Source: Pseudoalteromonas nigrifaciens (lineage in GTDB: Bacteria; Pseudomonadota; Gammaproteobacteria; Enterobacterales; Alteromonadaceae). From it: a stretch of 64,000 nt of DNA. The notes under the pieces are model-generated. The model was not told the DNA's origin, did not search any database, and saw only the letters and a program-made list of their open reading frames with translations. Both the position numbers and the translations under genes were made by a program. Positions 8,099-18,248 of the stretch are shown piece after piece (the first letter of the stretch is position 1; each line of letters starts with the position of its first letter). The stretch lies in the NCBI RefSeq assembly GCF_002221505.1, contig NZ_CP011036.1:3224001-3288000 (forward strand), given 5' to 3'.

Positions 8099-10117
8099 TT
8101 ATTCAGGTTTTTTAAGCATAGCGCGTAGATTAGCCACACGCGCCTGACCTTTTTCCATTCGCTCGGCTTGGCTATTAGGTGCTTTTTTATTCTCGAATGC
8201 TAAATCGTCTTGTGGTAGTTCTTGTACAAAACGACTGAGCTCTGTTTGTGATGTTTCGCCAAATTGACGACGTATTTTAGCATAAGTTAAGGTGAGCTCT
8301 TGTTGAGCTCGGGTGATCCCAACATACGCAAGGCGACGCTCTTCATCTACGTTGTCCTCATCAATACTTACCTGATGCGGTAGCAAGCCCTCTTCCATAC
8401 CCACCATAAACACGTACGGGTACTCTAGTCCCTTTGATGCATGCAAGGTTGATAACTGCACCGCGTCGGCTTCATCTTCTTCTTCGTTACGCTCTAACAT
8501 ATCGCGTAATGTAAGTTTGCTCACTACTTCGGCCAAGGTCATGGGCTCGTTATCGGCGTCGCCGGTTAGCATGTCGGTGATCCACCGATATAACTCCGAT
8601 ACGTTTTTCATCCGCATTTCAGCCGCTTTGGCACTAGGTGATGACTCGTATAAATACGCTTCGTAGTTAATGTTACGCACTAAATCTTTAACCGCTTCTA
8701 GGGTATCACCGCGCACCGCGTTGTCTGATAGCTCCACAACCCAACGTGCAAACCCAGTAAGTGCGTTCAAACCACGCCCTTTTAGCCTATAACCTAGGTC
8801 ATTATCAAAACAGGTAGCAAATAAACTCATGTGCTTTTCATTTGCGAGCGTACCCAGCTTTTCAAGTGTCACCGTGCCTATTTCGCGCCGTGGCGTATTT
8901 ACTATACGTAAAAATGCATTGTCATCGTCTTGATTAACCAGCAGCCGTAAGTAGGCCATAATATCTTTAATTTCTGAGCGCGAAAAAAACGACATACCAC
9001 CGCTAATTTTGTATGGAATACGGTTACTCATTAACGATTTTTCAAAGCCTCGCGCTTGGTGATTACCACGATATAAAATAGCGTAATCTTTGTAGCTAGT
9101 GCGTTTCATAAACTTATGCGAAATAATTTCAGCCACTACGCGCTCAGACTCATGTTCTTCATCACGACAACCAATTACTTTTATTGGCTCACCATAACCG
9201 AGTTCACTAAACAGCTTTTTTTCAATGTCGTGCGGGTTGTTGGCAATTAATATATTAGCCGCTTTTAGTATTCGCCCTGCACTACGGTAGTTTTGCTCCA
9301 GCTTAATAAGTCTAAGCCCGGGGAAGTCTTTACTTAATAACACTAAGTTTTGCGGACGCGCACCGCGCCATGAATATATCGATTGATCGTCATCGCCTAC
9401 CACAGTAAAGCGGGCGCGTTCACCTACTAACAGCTTAACAAGTTGGTATTGGCTGGTATTGGTATCTTGGTACTCATCCACCAGCAAGTATTTAAAGCGT
9501 TGCTGCCAGCGCATCCGTGAGGTGGCATTATTAGTAAGGAGCAAAGTAGGGATCATTATTAAGTCATCAAAATCTAGTGCATTGTAAGCACGTAACTGGT
9601 TTTGATAGCGACCATAAAGCTGTGCAAATAATGCTTTTTGTGGCTCTTGCGCTTCGCGGATTGCTTGTTCTGGTAAAATTAATTCGTTTTTCCAGCTACC
9701 AATTGCCATTTTTAATAGCTTGAGTAGGTCTTTATCATTTTTAAGTTCGTCTTCGGTTAAATCATTTAATAACTGGTTGGTATCTTGATCGTCAAATAGC
9801 GAAAAACCCGGCTTAAAGCCCAGTGTACTAAGTTCTTTTTTGATAATTTCTAAACCCAGCGTATGAAATGTAGATACCCAAAGCCCTTTGGCATCTTGCT
9901 TGCCAAGTGTTTGCAAAACACGCTCACGCATCTCTTTAGCAGCTTTATTGGTAAAAGTAACCGCGGCAATATTACGCGCTTTATACTCACACTGTTTCAC
10001 TAAATATGCGATTTTATTAGTAATAACACGCGTTTTACCAGAGCCAGCTCCAGCAAGCACTAAGCATGGCCCACTAATATATTTTACCGCTTCATCTTGT
10101 TTAGGATTGAGTTTCAT
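8099..10117 (-). CDS. rep: ATP-dependent DNA helicase Rep
   Basis: Superfamily 1A 3'-5' helicase that helps replication forks pass protein blocks. Walker A is [10 protein letters not shown] near the N-terminus. Other motifs are [14 protein letters not shown] (Ia), VDEYQDTN (II), [15 protein letters not shown] (III), EQNYRS (IV), [11 protein letters not shown] (V) and [11 protein letters not shown] (VI). Length is 672 aa, against 673 in E. coli Rep. I chose the ATG at 10117 ([13 protein letters not shown]), which aligns with the family start; an in-frame TTG at 10126 would add three residues. No strong Shine-Dalgarno is visible. It is monocistronic, convergent with the GGDEF gene and divergent from ubiK. 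Confidence 0.96.
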   Translation of the reverse strand: MKLNPKQDEAVKYISGPCLVLAGAGSGKTRVITNKIAYLVKQCEYKARNIAAVTFTNKAAKEMRERVLQTLGKQDAKGLWVSTFHTLGLEIIKKELSTLGFKPGFSLFDDQDTNQLLNDLTEDELKNDKDLLKLLKMAIGSWKNELILPEQAIREAQEPQKALFAQLYGRYQNQLRAYNALDFDDLIMIPTLLLTNNATSRMRWQQRFKYLLVDEYQDTNTSQYQLVKLLVGERARFTVVGDDDQSIYSWRGARPQNLVLLSKDFPGLRLIKLEQNYRSAGRILKAANILIANNPHDIEKKLFSELGYGEPIKVIGCRDEEHESERVVAEIISHKFMKRTSYKDYAILYRGNHQARGFEKSLMSNRIPYKISGGMSFFSRSEIKDIMAYLRLLVNQDDDNAFLRIVNTPRREIGTVTLEKLGTLANEKHMSLFATCFDNDLGYRLKGRGLNALTGFARWVVELSDNAVRGDTLEAVKDLVRNINYEAYLYESSPSAKAAEMRMKNVSELYRWITDMLTGDADNEPMTLAEVVSKLTLRDMLERNEEEDEADAVQLSTLHASKGLEYPYVFMVGMEEGLLPHQVSIDEDNVDEERRLAYVGITRAQQELTLTYAKIRRQFGETSQTELSRFVQELPQDDLAFENKKAPNSQAERMEKGQARVANLRAMLKKPE

Positions 10118-10280
10118 AACGACCAAAGAGATTTAAAAAGACGGGCAATTTTAACGTAACCATTACAGCGAGCATAGCAATTGCACTAATTAATTCGATA
10201 AAGATCAACCTGTGTTAAATACACTGGCTATAAGGTAATATTAGTTATTATAAATTCTGGGCAACAGCCAAGGGACGAAC

Positions 10281-10544
10281 ATGATTAATCCAGCAAAACT
10301 TGAAGAAATTGCAAAGCAAATCACTAGTAATATGCCACAAGGCGTAAAAAACTTAGCCGATACACTCGAAGGTAAAACCAAACAAGTTTTACAAAACAAG
10401 CTTGCTGAGATGGACTTTGTAAGTCGTGAAGAGTTTGATGTACAAAGCCAAGTACTGATCCGTACACGCGAAAAGCTAACTGAGCTTGAAGCTAAAGTTG
10501 CACTGTTAGAGCAACAACTTAGCACTCAGCCAAATGCTGAATAA
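10281..10544 (+). CDS. ubiK: UbiK-type ubiquinone biosynthesis accessory factor (BMFP domain)
   Basis: This 87-residue protein is helical, with a C-terminal trimerising coiled coil (REKLTELEAKVALLEQQL) and the family N-terminus MINPAKLEEIAKQIT. UbiK (YqiC) aids aerobic ubiquinone synthesis in partnership with UbiJ and binds lipids. AAGGGACG precedes the ATG by a normal distance, and a strong terminator follows. Divergent from rep. Family assignment is firm; the role is known from E. coli and Salmonella. Confidence 0.9.
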   Translation: MINPAKLEEIAKQITSNMPQGVKNLADTLEGKTKQVLQNKLAEMDFVSREEFDVQSQVLIRTREKLTELEAKVALLEQQLSTQPNAE

Positions 10545-10560
10545 TATATACGCTTAAAGT

Positions 10561-10586
10561 AAAAAAGCAGCCAAGGCTGCTTTTTT
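10561..10586 (+). terminator. Terminator after ubiK
   Basis: Perfect stem AAAAAAGCAGCC/GGCTGCTTTTTT with loop AA and a T tract. Confidence 0.85.
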
Positions 10587-10683
10587 GTTTTGTAATAGTG
10601 CTAATTAATTAAATAACCTGAACTCTAGTTAAGGAACTTACTAACATATTGAATTATAATTATATTTATTTTCTCTAGCCAGA

Positions 10684-10771
10684 AGTTTTCAGTGAAAACA
10701 AGGCGAATTTACGCGTCAATAGCTGGCCTATTGCAAGTAAATTCAACGCAGTTAGCGCTGAAAATAGCTGC
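10684..10771. repeat. Nested palindromic element B (MITE/REP-like)
   Basis: Three nested inverted pairs: TTTTCAG (10686) with CTGAAAA (10758), GAATTTAC (10705) with GTAAATTC (10737), and CAATAG (10717) with CTATTG (10728). It contains ACAAGGC at 10698 and ACGCAG at 10746, the same words at the same 48 bp spacing as in element A (3720-3815), while the arm sequences differ. Confidence 0.65.
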
Positions 10772-10785
10772 TTGAGATAGATTTA

Positions 10786-11442
10786 TTATCCGGAGCTCAG
10801 GTTAAATAGCTCATCAAGTACATAGTAAGCTAAATTGCTCTGCTGCGCGCAACTCACAACCAGCATTTTTTGCGCTACTTGCTCCCCAGTTATTGGTTTA
10901 TAGCGTTTTAAAAGTGGCAGGCGAGTTATAATGGGTAAAATAACACTGCCAATTTTCTCAGCCACTCTAAACTGCTTACGGTTACCTAATAATAACGACG
11001 GCTGAAAAATACTGATACGTGCAAAAGGCAGTTGCTTAACCTGCTCCTCTAGTTGCCCCTTCATTTTTAAATAAGGGCTAGTGCTGTGCGCATTTGCACC
11101 ACTTGATGACACCAAGCAGTAATGTTGCACACCATTACTTGCGGCTAATTGCGCGGCAATAAATTGATAATCAAAATCAACTCTTCGCTGCGCCGCAATT
11201 GAGCCGGCTTGCTTTTTAGTAGTACCTAAACAAGAAAAAAACACATCGCCTTTAAATAATGCAGCATATTGAGTTAACTCATCAAACTCAATTATATGAT
11301 TAACGAGTTTTGGATGACGTATGCTTAGCGCACGACGGCTTAAGGCAATTACATTAGAAAAATACGCGCTTTGTAGTAACTTTTTTAATAACTCATTTCC
11401 TACTAACCCTGTTGCACCTATAATTACCGCCGTTTTTGTCAT
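10786..11442 (-). CDS. NAD(P)-binding Rossmann-fold oxidoreductase, HTATIP2/TIP30-like
   Basis: This 218-aa protein has a glycine-rich dinucleotide motif at the very N-terminus (IIGATGLVGNELL), typical of atypical short-chain dehydrogenases. CLVSSSGANAHSTSPYLKMKGQLE resembles the Ser/Tyr-xxx-Lys region, and ARISIFQPSLLLGNRKQFR matches the TIP30-like C-terminal pattern. The substrate is unknown. It ends the minus-strand group methyltransferase-can-oxidoreductase, starting 8 bp after the stop of can, so cotranscription is likely. No good Shine-Dalgarno is visible before the ATG. Confidence 0.75.
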   Translation of the reverse strand: MTKTAVIIGATGLVGNELLKKLLQSAYFSNVIALSRRALSIRHPKLVNHIIEFDELTQYAALFKGDVFFSCLGTTKKQAGSIAAQRRVDFDYQFIAAQLAASNGVQHYCLVSSSGANAHSTSPYLKMKGQLEEQVKQLPFARISIFQPSLLLGNRKQFRVAEKIGSVILPIITRLPLLKRYKPITGEQVAQKMLVVSCAQQSNLAYYVLDELFNLSSG

Positions 11443-11450
11443 CGCTTTAA

Positions 11451-12110
11451 TTATCCATGGTCAAGTTTTGAAAACACGTGTTGCACGGCTTTTTTATAAG
11501 TGTCGGCTTCTTCTGATGCACAAGTTACTACTGACTCTAGGTCATGTAGGTGGCCATTTTCTAGGCCGTAAACCCAACCATGAATCGATAAACTTTGTCC
11601 ACGTGCCCATGCGTCTTGTACTATATTAGTACGCGCTACATTACGTACCTGCTCAATTACATTAAGCTCTATTAAACGGCTTAAACGCTCTTTTTCAGGC
11701 ACTGCATTTAATTGCTCTAGGTGCTTCTCTTTTACATCACCAACATGGCGCAGCCAATTATCAATAAAGCCAAAGCGGGCTTCATCTAGTACTGCTTGTA
11801 CACCACCACAACCATAATGCCCCACCACCATAATATGTTTAACTTTTAATACTTCAACAGCATATTGCATTACCGATAAACAGTTATGATCTGTATGTAC
11901 AACTACGTTTGCTACGTTACGATGTACAAATAGCTCACCTGGGAGTAAATCTACAATTTGATTGGCTGGCACGCGGGAGTCGGAACAACCAATCCATAAG
12001 TACTCTGGATTTTGCTGCATTGATAGTATTTTAAAAAAGTCAGGATCCGCTTTACTAGTGCGATCTGCCCAACGTTTATTATTGTCGAATAAATTTTTTA
12101 GCTTTCTCAT
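11451..12110 (-). CDS. can: Beta-class carbonic anhydrase
   Basis: Zinc enzyme interconverting carbon dioxide and bicarbonate. All zinc ligands of the beta class are visible: Cys42 and Asp44 in CSDSR, His98 and Cys101 in HYGCGG. With the start chosen at 12110 (MRKLKNLFDNNKRW) these numbers equal those of E. coli Can, and the length is 219 aa. A longer reading from 12185 would add 25 residues overlapping the methyltransferase stop and is unlikely. AAAGAG precedes the chosen ATG. Translationally close to the methyltransferase gene (11 bp gap) and followed at once by the oxidoreductase gene. Confidence 0.95.
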   Translation of the reverse strand: MRKLKNLFDNNKRWADRTSKADPDFFKILSMQQNPEYLWIGCSDSRVPANQIVDLLPGELFVHRNVANVVVHTDHNCLSVMQYAVEVLKVKHIMVVGHYGCGGVQAVLDEARFGFIDNWLRHVGDVKEKHLEQLNAVPEKERLSRLIELNVIEQVRNVARTNIVQDAWARGQSLSIHGWVYGLENGHLHDLESVVTCASEEADTYKKAVQHVFSKLDHG

Positions 12111-12121
12111 TGCATCTCTTT

Positions 12122-13306
12122 TCAGTTCGAAGACGGGTAATTTGCCAAGATCAAAATATTGCGCGGTGTTAACTGTTTTGCGCAAAACGTTTTAATACTG
12201 ACTTGATAGCCTTGCTGCTGTAAATATAAAGCACGATCGAGCACAAGCCAAACTTCTATTGCTCTTCTGAACACATGTCGAACCAGTTCAATACGATCTG
12301 TTACTTTTATCTTGTCCTGCCCAATAAGTAAAAACTCATTATAATCAATCTCTTGTGGCAACTTTAACGACTTTTTGTCTGCAGCCCATGCACAAAATGA
12401 TTTAAATGAATCTGAAAACACCGCCTTGTTAACCGACGGCACACTGACGTAATGTTGCTCATTAGTAATCGATTTTCGCAGGGCATCAAACCCGAGTCGC
12501 CATGCAACTTCAGTGTTACGCACTTTAACTATGCGTGAAGGCGCGGTGACCATTTCTTGAAGTGCGAGCTTTAAGTCGCGATGAGTTAAGTTAAGGAGAC
12601 TTTGTTGTGCAAGCGTACTCATTGCTAGGTAATTATCTGGGGTAAATAAATGATAACAACAAGGAGAAAAACTAATGTTAGAGACTTTAGCTACACTGGC
12701 CTGCTGCATAAAAGCTTGATGTAAACCGCCGCAAGCATGTAAAGCGACTGCGTGCATATCGGCTTTAAAAAAAGCAGTAATGTCATCCTTCAATACATCA
12801 GCTTGGCTAAAGTGCATAGCTAAGCCTTGCTGCTTTGCACTGTGCTGCCCTTGCTCACATAATTGCGGTTGCAGCTCTATACTGTGCACGCTTTTAGCAC
12901 CATTAAACGCTAGCATACGCCCGAGGTGCCCTTTACCCGCGCACCATTCTAAAACAGGCTTGGTACTACTGGGTAAAGCCGCTACAAAATCTTGCAGCTG
13001 CTGAAACTTCCGCCCTTTTATACCGTTACTAAGCCAAAACGGATAGTCACTGCGCGTTAAGTTCGCTGTTGGTAACTCACACAAATTTACCAGCTGTTCA
13101 AGTTGCTCAATATGCGGCTCAAAAAATTGATATAACTGTTCTTCATTGCCATCTAATTGGGCAACTTCTTCATCCGTTAAATTATTTAAAGGCTCTTGTA
13201 GCTCAGGCCAAGGTAGTGCATCAAAATCAAATGCCGTACATTGCCAATATTGGCGATTACGCATAAGGAGAGAATCAAGTGCAGAAAACTGCTCAGCTAA
13301 GGTCAT
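12122..13306 (-). CDS. SAM-dependent methyltransferase, GSTCD-like
   Basis: This 394-aa protein has an N-terminal helical region (about 1-110) and a class I methyltransferase core. Motif I is VLEWCAGKGHLGRML near residue 118, followed by the acidic strand SIELQPQLC. ALHACGGLHQ and SFSPCCYHL are features of the Methyltransf_32 group (also in eukaryotic GSTCD), some members of which modify RNA. The substrate is unknown. The last part (about 290-394) is family-typical and not otherwise recognised. First gene of the group with can and the oxidoreductase. The ATG has no clear Shine-Dalgarno. Confidence 0.75.
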   Translation of the reverse strand: MTLAEQFSALDSLLMRNRQYWQCTAFDFDALPWPELQEPLNNLTDEEVAQLDGNEEQLYQFFEPHIEQLEQLVNLCELPTANLTRSDYPFWLSNGIKGRKFQQLQDFVAALPSSTKPVLEWCAGKGHLGRMLAFNGAKSVHSIELQPQLCEQGQHSAKQQGLAMHFSQADVLKDDITAFFKADMHAVALHACGGLHQAFMQQASVAKVSNISFSPCCYHLFTPDNYLAMSTLAQQSLLNLTHRDLKLALQEMVTAPSRIVKVRNTEVAWRLGFDALRKSITNEQHYVSVPSVNKAVFSDSFKSFCAWAADKKSLKLPQEIDYNEFLLIGQDKIKVTDRIELVRHVFRRAIEVWLVLDRALYLQQQGYQVSIKTFCAKQLTPRNILILANYPSSN

Positions 13307-13367
13307 ATCAACTTAAAATAAATAAACACAATTAATTATAGCAGCTCAGCCCACTGTCATTAAGTGG

Positions 13368-14396
13368 TTATTTTTTGAAGATTAAACGTAAATACAGCGG
13401 GATAGAAATAATGCTGATAATAATTGCTGCCAGTAACATCCATGAAAGCTGTAATCTTTCGGGCTCCTGATACTTATATATAAAACTAGCTTTTACTTTG
13501 TCAAAATCACTTTGTTCAACACCATATAAATCAGCTATTAAGCGCCACTTTGCCATCGACATATTACCTAGGTGAGTACTGGGTACTGTAACATAGCCTT
13601 TTAATACCTCGGCTTCATAAGCTAGCTGATGGGGGCTTTTATGCGGTGCATATTGCTGAGTTACTGCTATCGCTTCATCCATATTCATCATTGCATAACG
13701 CCAACCTTTAAGACTTGCCTGATAAAAGCTTTCTACTGTTTGCGGGTGGTTTTTAAGCATACTTTGGCTAGTAAACAAAATATCGGCATACAGATCCATA
13801 CCGTACCTTTGCGGACAAATAAGTCTGTGAGCAATTCCTTGTTGCGCCATGTAATAAGGTAGGTCGGTTACATACACTTGCATTGCATCTACTTTATTGT
13901 CAATCCATGCGCGGGTCGGATTATCACCTTCATAATGGGCTAAGCGGTCGGTATTAATGCCACTGCGCTGGAGCATAATTAATAACTCAGTATTCTCTCT
14001 TTTACCGCTGGTAGTGACTCGTTTAGTAATAAAGTCTCGTGCATGAAAAATATCAGAGCTGTCTTTAACCATCCAGCAATAAGGGGAAAACTGCAATATA
14101 GCAGCCATTGCCACTAAAGGTTTACCGGCAATGCGTTGCTGTAAAACACCAGAATGACCAATGCCAAACTGCACCTCACCTTGTGCTACTGCATCAAAAC
14201 TGTCGGGCATACTTAACTTGGCAGGGAGTATATTTACATCCAGCCCGACCTCTTTATAAAAGCCTTTATGCTTGGCCATATAATAGCCGGCAAATTGAAA
14301 TTGATGAGTCCATTTTAATTGCAATGTAACCGGTTCTTGCGCCTGTAGCTGGCAACAAAAAAGCCCTAAAACAATGATTAGTCCTTTAATTAGCAA
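13368..14396 (-). CDS. NMT1/THI5-like substrate-binding protein with C-terminal membrane anchor
   Basis: This 342-aa protein has a signal peptide (MLIKGLIIVLGLFCCQLQA), then an NMT1/THI5-type periplasmic binding fold. It begins LQLKWTHQFQFAGYYMAKHKGFYKEVGL and continues FGIGHSGVLQQRIAGKPLVAMAAILQ, the signature of thiamine-precursor-type binding proteins. At the C-terminus a hydrophobic segment (SWMLLAAIIISIISIPLYLRL, about 317-338) ends in LIFKK, so the domain is tethered to the inner membrane. No ABC permease or ATPase gene is adjacent. In Alteromonadales and vibrios such domains often form the sensor half of PAS/GGDEF or kinase proteins; here the output half is absent. It may be a partner of another protein or a truncated sensor. 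The ligand is unknown. Confidence 0.75.
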   Translation of the reverse strand: MLIKGLIIVLGLFCCQLQAQEPVTLQLKWTHQFQFAGYYMAKHKGFYKEVGLDVNILPAKLSMPDSFDAVAQGEVQFGIGHSGVLQQRIAGKPLVAMAAILQFSPYCWMVKDSSDIFHARDFITKRVTTSGKRENTELLIMLQRSGINTDRLAHYEGDNPTRAWIDNKVDAMQVYVTDLPYYMAQQGIAHRLICPQRYGMDLYADILFTSQSMLKNHPQTVESFYQASLKGWRYAMMNMDEAIAVTQQYAPHKSPHQLAYEAEVLKGYVTVPSTHLGNMSMAKWRLIADLYGVEQSDFDKVKASFIYKYQEPERLQLSWMLLAAIIISIISIPLYLRLIFKK

Positions 14397-14457
14397 CGAG
14401 TTCCCCTCAAAGCATATTATTATTTATTGATAATAATATGTAAAAAACATGATAAAG

Positions 14458-14480
14458 CAAGCACCTCAACGAGGTGCTTG
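14458..14480 (-). terminator. Hairpin ending the ilv operon
   Basis: Perfect 10 bp stem CAAGCACCTC/GAGGTGCTTG with loop AAC, 13 bp past the ilvA stop. The following T tract is weak (CTTTATC). Confidence 0.6.
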
Positions 14481-14493
14481 TTAATAAAGAGGG

Positions 14494-16047
14494 TTATGCC
14501 GAAGCGAGTTTATCGACGTTTTTGCCCTGAGGCTGCGAGGTTAAAAACTGGGTAAAACACGGGTTATTTGTTTCATCTTGTACGTTATAGCCTAAGCGAT
14601 TTAAGTGCTCATTAAACACATCAAATTGGCTTGGTTCAATTGCAAAACCTGCTAATACATTCCCCGTAGAGCCACCATGATTACGATAATGAAATAAAGT
14701 AATATTCCAATTACTGCCTAAGGTATCTAAAAAGCGTGCTAATGCGCCCGGGTATTCAGGAAACTCAAACTGTAATAAACGTTCATGTAATTGCTCAGGT
14801 GCTTTACCTCCAACCATATAACGCACATGTAACTTAGCGAGTTCGTTATCCGATAGGTCGCAAAATTGATAATTGTTATTGGTTAGATCTCGCTTTAACT
14901 CTTCTAGCTCTTGTAACCCTTGACGTAGCGCAATACCTACAAATATTTGCGCATCGCCGGGCCCTGCATAACGATAATTAAACTCGGTAATAGCGCGCCC
15001 ACCTAACGAGGCACAAAATTGTTTAAAACTGCCTTTTTCTTCATTAATGGTAACGGCTAATAGCGCTTCGTTTTTTTCGCCAAGTGCGGTGCGCTCTGCT
15101 ACATAACGTAAGCGATCAAAATTTAAATTAGCTCCTGAAAGCACGGCAGCTAAATGCAGCCCTTTTAACCCCGATTGCTGACTCCACTTTTTCAGCCCGG
15201 CAGTGGCAAGCGCGCCTGAAGGCTCGGCAATGGCACGCGTAGATACAAAAATATCTTGCATGGCGGCGCATATCTCATCGCTGCTTACGGTAACTACGTC
15301 GTCGCAAAACTTTTGCGCTAATCTAAACGTTTCAGTGCCAATAATTTTAACCGCCACACCATCGGCAAAACTACCAACTCTATCAAGCTCTACTGGCTTA
15401 CCCGCTTTTAGTGCGGCTTGTAAGCAGGCACTTTCATCGGCTTCTACCCCTATTACTTTAATATCAGGGCGCAGTGATTTTATATATACCGCCATACCAG
15501 CAAGCAAACCGCCGCCGCCAACGGGAATAAATACCGCATCAAGCTCGTTTAACTGCTGCATTAGCTCACGGGCTACTGTGCCTTGCCCTACAATTACGTC
15601 TGGGTCGTCAAATGGCGGTACAAATATACCGTTGAGTTGCTCTGTAAGTTCTAGCGCATGGGCTTTAGCGGCATCAAAGTGATGACCATGTAATACTACT
15701 TCACCACCAAGTGCACGCACTGCACTTACTTTTATTTCTGGGGTAGTTACTGGCATAACTATAGTTGCCTGATGCCCTAAATGTGAGGCACTCAGCGCCA
15801 CACCTTGAGCATGATTTCCCGCAGATGCAGTAATCACTACTGAGCCTTTAGGCAGCTTGTTAAGTTTATTAAATGCACCACGTAATTTAAATGAGTACAC
15901 CGGCTGCTGGTCTTCGCGTTTTAGCCACACATGGTTGCCCAGCTTAGTACTGAGTTCGGCCATTTTGCTAACCTCAGTTACTTTAGCCAGCGGCTCCATG
16001 TTTGCTTGAATAATTGCACGAAAATAATCGAGTTCTTGAGAAACCAT
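14494..16047 (-). CDS. ilvA: Threonine ammonia-lyase, biosynthetic
   Basis: Converts threonine to 2-oxobutanoate, the first step to isoleucine. PLP Lys54 lies in SFKLRGAFNKL, and the phosphate-binding glycine loop is VGGGGLLAG. Residues after about 330 form two ACT-like regulatory domains (EKNEALLAVTINEEKGSFKQF and FEFPEYPGALARFLDTLGSNWNIT), where isoleucine inhibits and valine activates in the family. Length 517 aa, against 514 in E. coli. Starts 2 bp after the ilvD stop and is the last gene of the ilvLGMDA operon. Confidence 0.96.
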   Translation of the reverse strand: MVSQELDYFRAIIQANMEPLAKVTEVSKMAELSTKLGNHVWLKREDQQPVYSFKLRGAFNKLNKLPKGSVVITASAGNHAQGVALSASHLGHQATIVMPVTTPEIKVSAVRALGGEVVLHGHHFDAAKAHALELTEQLNGIFVPPFDDPDVIVGQGTVARELMQQLNELDAVFIPVGGGGLLAGMAVYIKSLRPDIKVIGVEADESACLQAALKAGKPVELDRVGSFADGVAVKIIGTETFRLAQKFCDDVVTVSSDEICAAMQDIFVSTRAIAEPSGALATAGLKKWSQQSGLKGLHLAAVLSGANLNFDRLRYVAERTALGEKNEALLAVTINEEKGSFKQFCASLGGRAITEFNYRYAGPGDAQIFVGIALRQGLQELEELKRDLTNNNYQFCDLSDNELAKLHVRYMVGGKAPEQLHERLLQFEFPEYPGALARFLDTLGSNWNITLFHYRNHGGSTGNVLAGFAIEPSQFDVFNEHLNRLGYNVQDETNNPCFTQFLTSQPQGKNVDKLASA

Positions 16048-16049
16048 AA

Positions 16050-17906
16050 TTAACTAAGCTCCTCTAGTTTGGCTAAATCGCGCACTGCACCTTTATCGGC
16101 ACTGGTAGCAAGTAGCGCATATGCTTTAAGCGCAGATGATACATAACGCTGACGATCAAGCGGTTTATAAGCCTGCTTGCCACGCGCTAGCTGTTTTTGT
16201 TTACGAGCTTCGAGCTCTGCATCGCTAAGCGCTAAAGTAATTTCGCGAGTAGCAATATCAATAATTATTTTATCGCCGTTTTCAACGTAGGCAATCGCAC
16301 CACCACTAGCCGCTTCTGGTGATACATGGCCAATTGATAAGCCTGATGTGCCGCCAGAAAAACGACCATCAGTGATCAAGGCACATTTTTCTGCTAAGCC
16401 TTTTGACTTTAAGTAACTGGTTGGATAAAGCATTTCTTGCATTCCAGGCCCGCCTTTTGGCCCTTCATAACGAATAACCACTACATCGCCGGCTTTTACT
16501 TCGTCGTTTAAAATACCTTCTACCGAATCATCTTGCGACTCATACACCACGGCAGTACCTTCAAAATGTAGCATGTCATCAACTACACCCGCGCTCTTTA
16601 CAACACAGCCATCAACCGCTAAATTGCCCGACAGTACGGCTAAACCACCATCTTGACGAAAAGCGTGTTCAACACTACGAATACAACCATGTTCGCGGTC
16701 GTTATCGCCCTCATCCCAACGGCATTCTTGGCTCATTGCTTTAGTAGTGCGAATACCCGCAGGGCCTGCACGATAAAATTTGCGAGCAGCTTCGTTAGTT
16801 GGGTCTGTTGCATCCCACTTTTTAACTAGCTCAGCCATTGTTGACCCAGCGACATGATTTACCGACATATCAACTAAGCCTGCTTTACCCAACTCACGTA
16901 CAATTGCCATCATGCCACCAGCGCGGTGTACATCTTCAATATGATATTCTGGCGTAGCGGGTGCTACTTTACATAAAAAGGGCGTTTTACGAGATAGTGC
17001 ATCAATGTGCGACATATCAAAATCAACACCTGCCTCTTGCGCCGCAGCAAGTAAATGTAATACCGTATTTGACGAGCCGCCCATGGCTATATCTACTACC
17101 ATGGCGTTCATAAAGGCTGTTTTGTTAGCAATCGCGCGTGGCAATACTTCTTGGTTATCTTTTTGGTAATACTCGCGGCACAAATCAACAATGCGTGCGC
17201 CCGCTTCAACATATAATTGTTTACGGTCTTTATGCGTTGCTAGCGTAGTACCGTTACCCGGTAGTGCTAAACCAATGGCTTCAAGTAAACAGTTCATAGA
17301 ATTGGCAGTAAACATGCCTGAACACGAACCACATGTAGGACATGCTGAGCGCTCCACTTGCTCTGAATCTGCATCACTTACCGACTCATCTGCACCTTTA
17401 ACCATGGCGTCTACCAAATCGAGTTTAATATCGATATTAGCAAGTTTAGTTTTACCGGCTTCCATCGGACCACCCGATACAAATATAACCGGAATATTTA
17501 AACGCAACGCTGCAAGCATCATTCCTGGGGTAATTTTGTCGCAGTTTGAAATACAAATCATCGCATCGGCGCAGTGGCCATTAACCATGTACTCAACCGA
17601 GTCGGCAATTAGGTCGCGTGATGGCAGTGAATACAACATGCCACCATGACCCATAGCAATACCATCATCTATAGCTATGGTGTTAAATTCTTTTGGCACG
17701 CCACCCGCTTGGGTAATGGTTTCAGCCATCAGTTCGCTCAGCTGATTAAGGTGCACATGCCCAGGTACAAATTGTGTAAATGAGTTTACAACCGCAATAA
17801 TCGGCTTTCCGAAATCGCTATCTGTCATTCCTGTTGCACGCCATAATGCACGAGCACCTGCACGTTTTCGACCTTCGGTTGTTGTTGCACTTCTTAATTT
17901 TGCCAT
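16050..17906 (-). CDS. ilvD: Dihydroxy-acid dehydratase
   Basis: Iron-sulfur dehydratase making 2-oxo acids in valine and isoleucine synthesis. Cluster ligands appear in [10 protein letters not shown] (about residue 123) and [19 protein letters not shown] (about 195). The C-terminal [19 protein letters not shown] matches the family. 618 aa, against 616 in E. coli. The ATG has a good AGAGG site. Separated from ilvM by 99 bp, where enterobacteria carry ilvE; no transaminase gene is present in this operon. Confidence 0.97.
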   Translation of the reverse strand: MAKLRSATTTEGRKRAGARALWRATGMTDSDFGKPIIAVVNSFTQFVPGHVHLNQLSELMAETITQAGGVPKEFNTIAIDDGIAMGHGGMLYSLPSRDLIADSVEYMVNGHCADAMICISNCDKITPGMMLAALRLNIPVIFVSGGPMEAGKTKLANIDIKLDLVDAMVKGADESVSDADSEQVERSACPTCGSCSGMFTANSMNCLLEAIGLALPGNGTTLATHKDRKQLYVEAGARIVDLCREYYQKDNQEVLPRAIANKTAFMNAMVVDIAMGGSSNTVLHLLAAAQEAGVDFDMSHIDALSRKTPFLCKVAPATPEYHIEDVHRAGGMMAIVRELGKAGLVDMSVNHVAGSTMAELVKKWDATDPTNEAARKFYRAGPAGIRTTKAMSQECRWDEGDNDREHGCIRSVEHAFRQDGGLAVLSGNLAVDGCVVKSAGVVDDMLHFEGTAVVYESQDDSVEGILNDEVKAGDVVVIRYEGPKGGPGMQEMLYPTSYLKSKGLAEKCALITDGRFSGGTSGLSIGHVSPEAASGGAIAYVENGDKIIIDIATREITLALSDAELEARKQKQLARGKQAYKPLDRQRYVSSALKAYALLATSADKGAVRDLAKLEELS

Positions 17907-18005
17907 GGTTACCTCTGTTTTGCTGCTTTATAAGCAAGCATTCCTCATTCTTAGTTATTGAGTAAGTTTATTAACCCACTCTGTAATTGTTTACTGCGCG
18001 CACAC

Positions 18006-18248
18006 TTAAACCACTTGTTGCTGTAAATTTTGTAAAGTAACGGCTTTTACGTCCACCAGCTTATTTAGCTGGCTGGTTAATAAGTGAATTGGCTTATCGC
18101 TGTCTACCGTCATGGTTACATGGTATTGGCCATCGTCTATATTGAGTTGAAAATGGGTTAAGTCAAAACCACGATGACGTACTACGCGTAAAAAACGCTC
18201 TACAGCAACACTTTGATTTTTTAAGGCGATTGTTAAACTATGTTTCAT
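18006..18248 (-). CDS. ilvM: Acetolactate synthase II small (regulatory) subunit
   Basis: An 80-residue single-ACT protein (LTIALKNQSVAVERFLRVVRHRGFDLTHFQ) of IlvM length. It partners IlvG to form the valine-insensitive type of acetohydroxyacid synthase. Its ATG overlaps the ilvG stop by 4 bp (ATGA), which points to coupled translation. Confidence 0.92.
   Translation of the reverse strand: MKHSLTIALKNQSVAVERFLRVVRHRGFDLTHFQLNIDDGQYHVTMTVDSDKPIHLLTSQLNKLVDVKAVTLQNLQQQVV

Noticed and set aside
12122-12185. Longer carbonic anhydrase start at 12185
   Set aside because: It would overlap the end of the methyltransferase gene and add 25 residues absent from the family; the ATG at 12110 gives exact family numbering.
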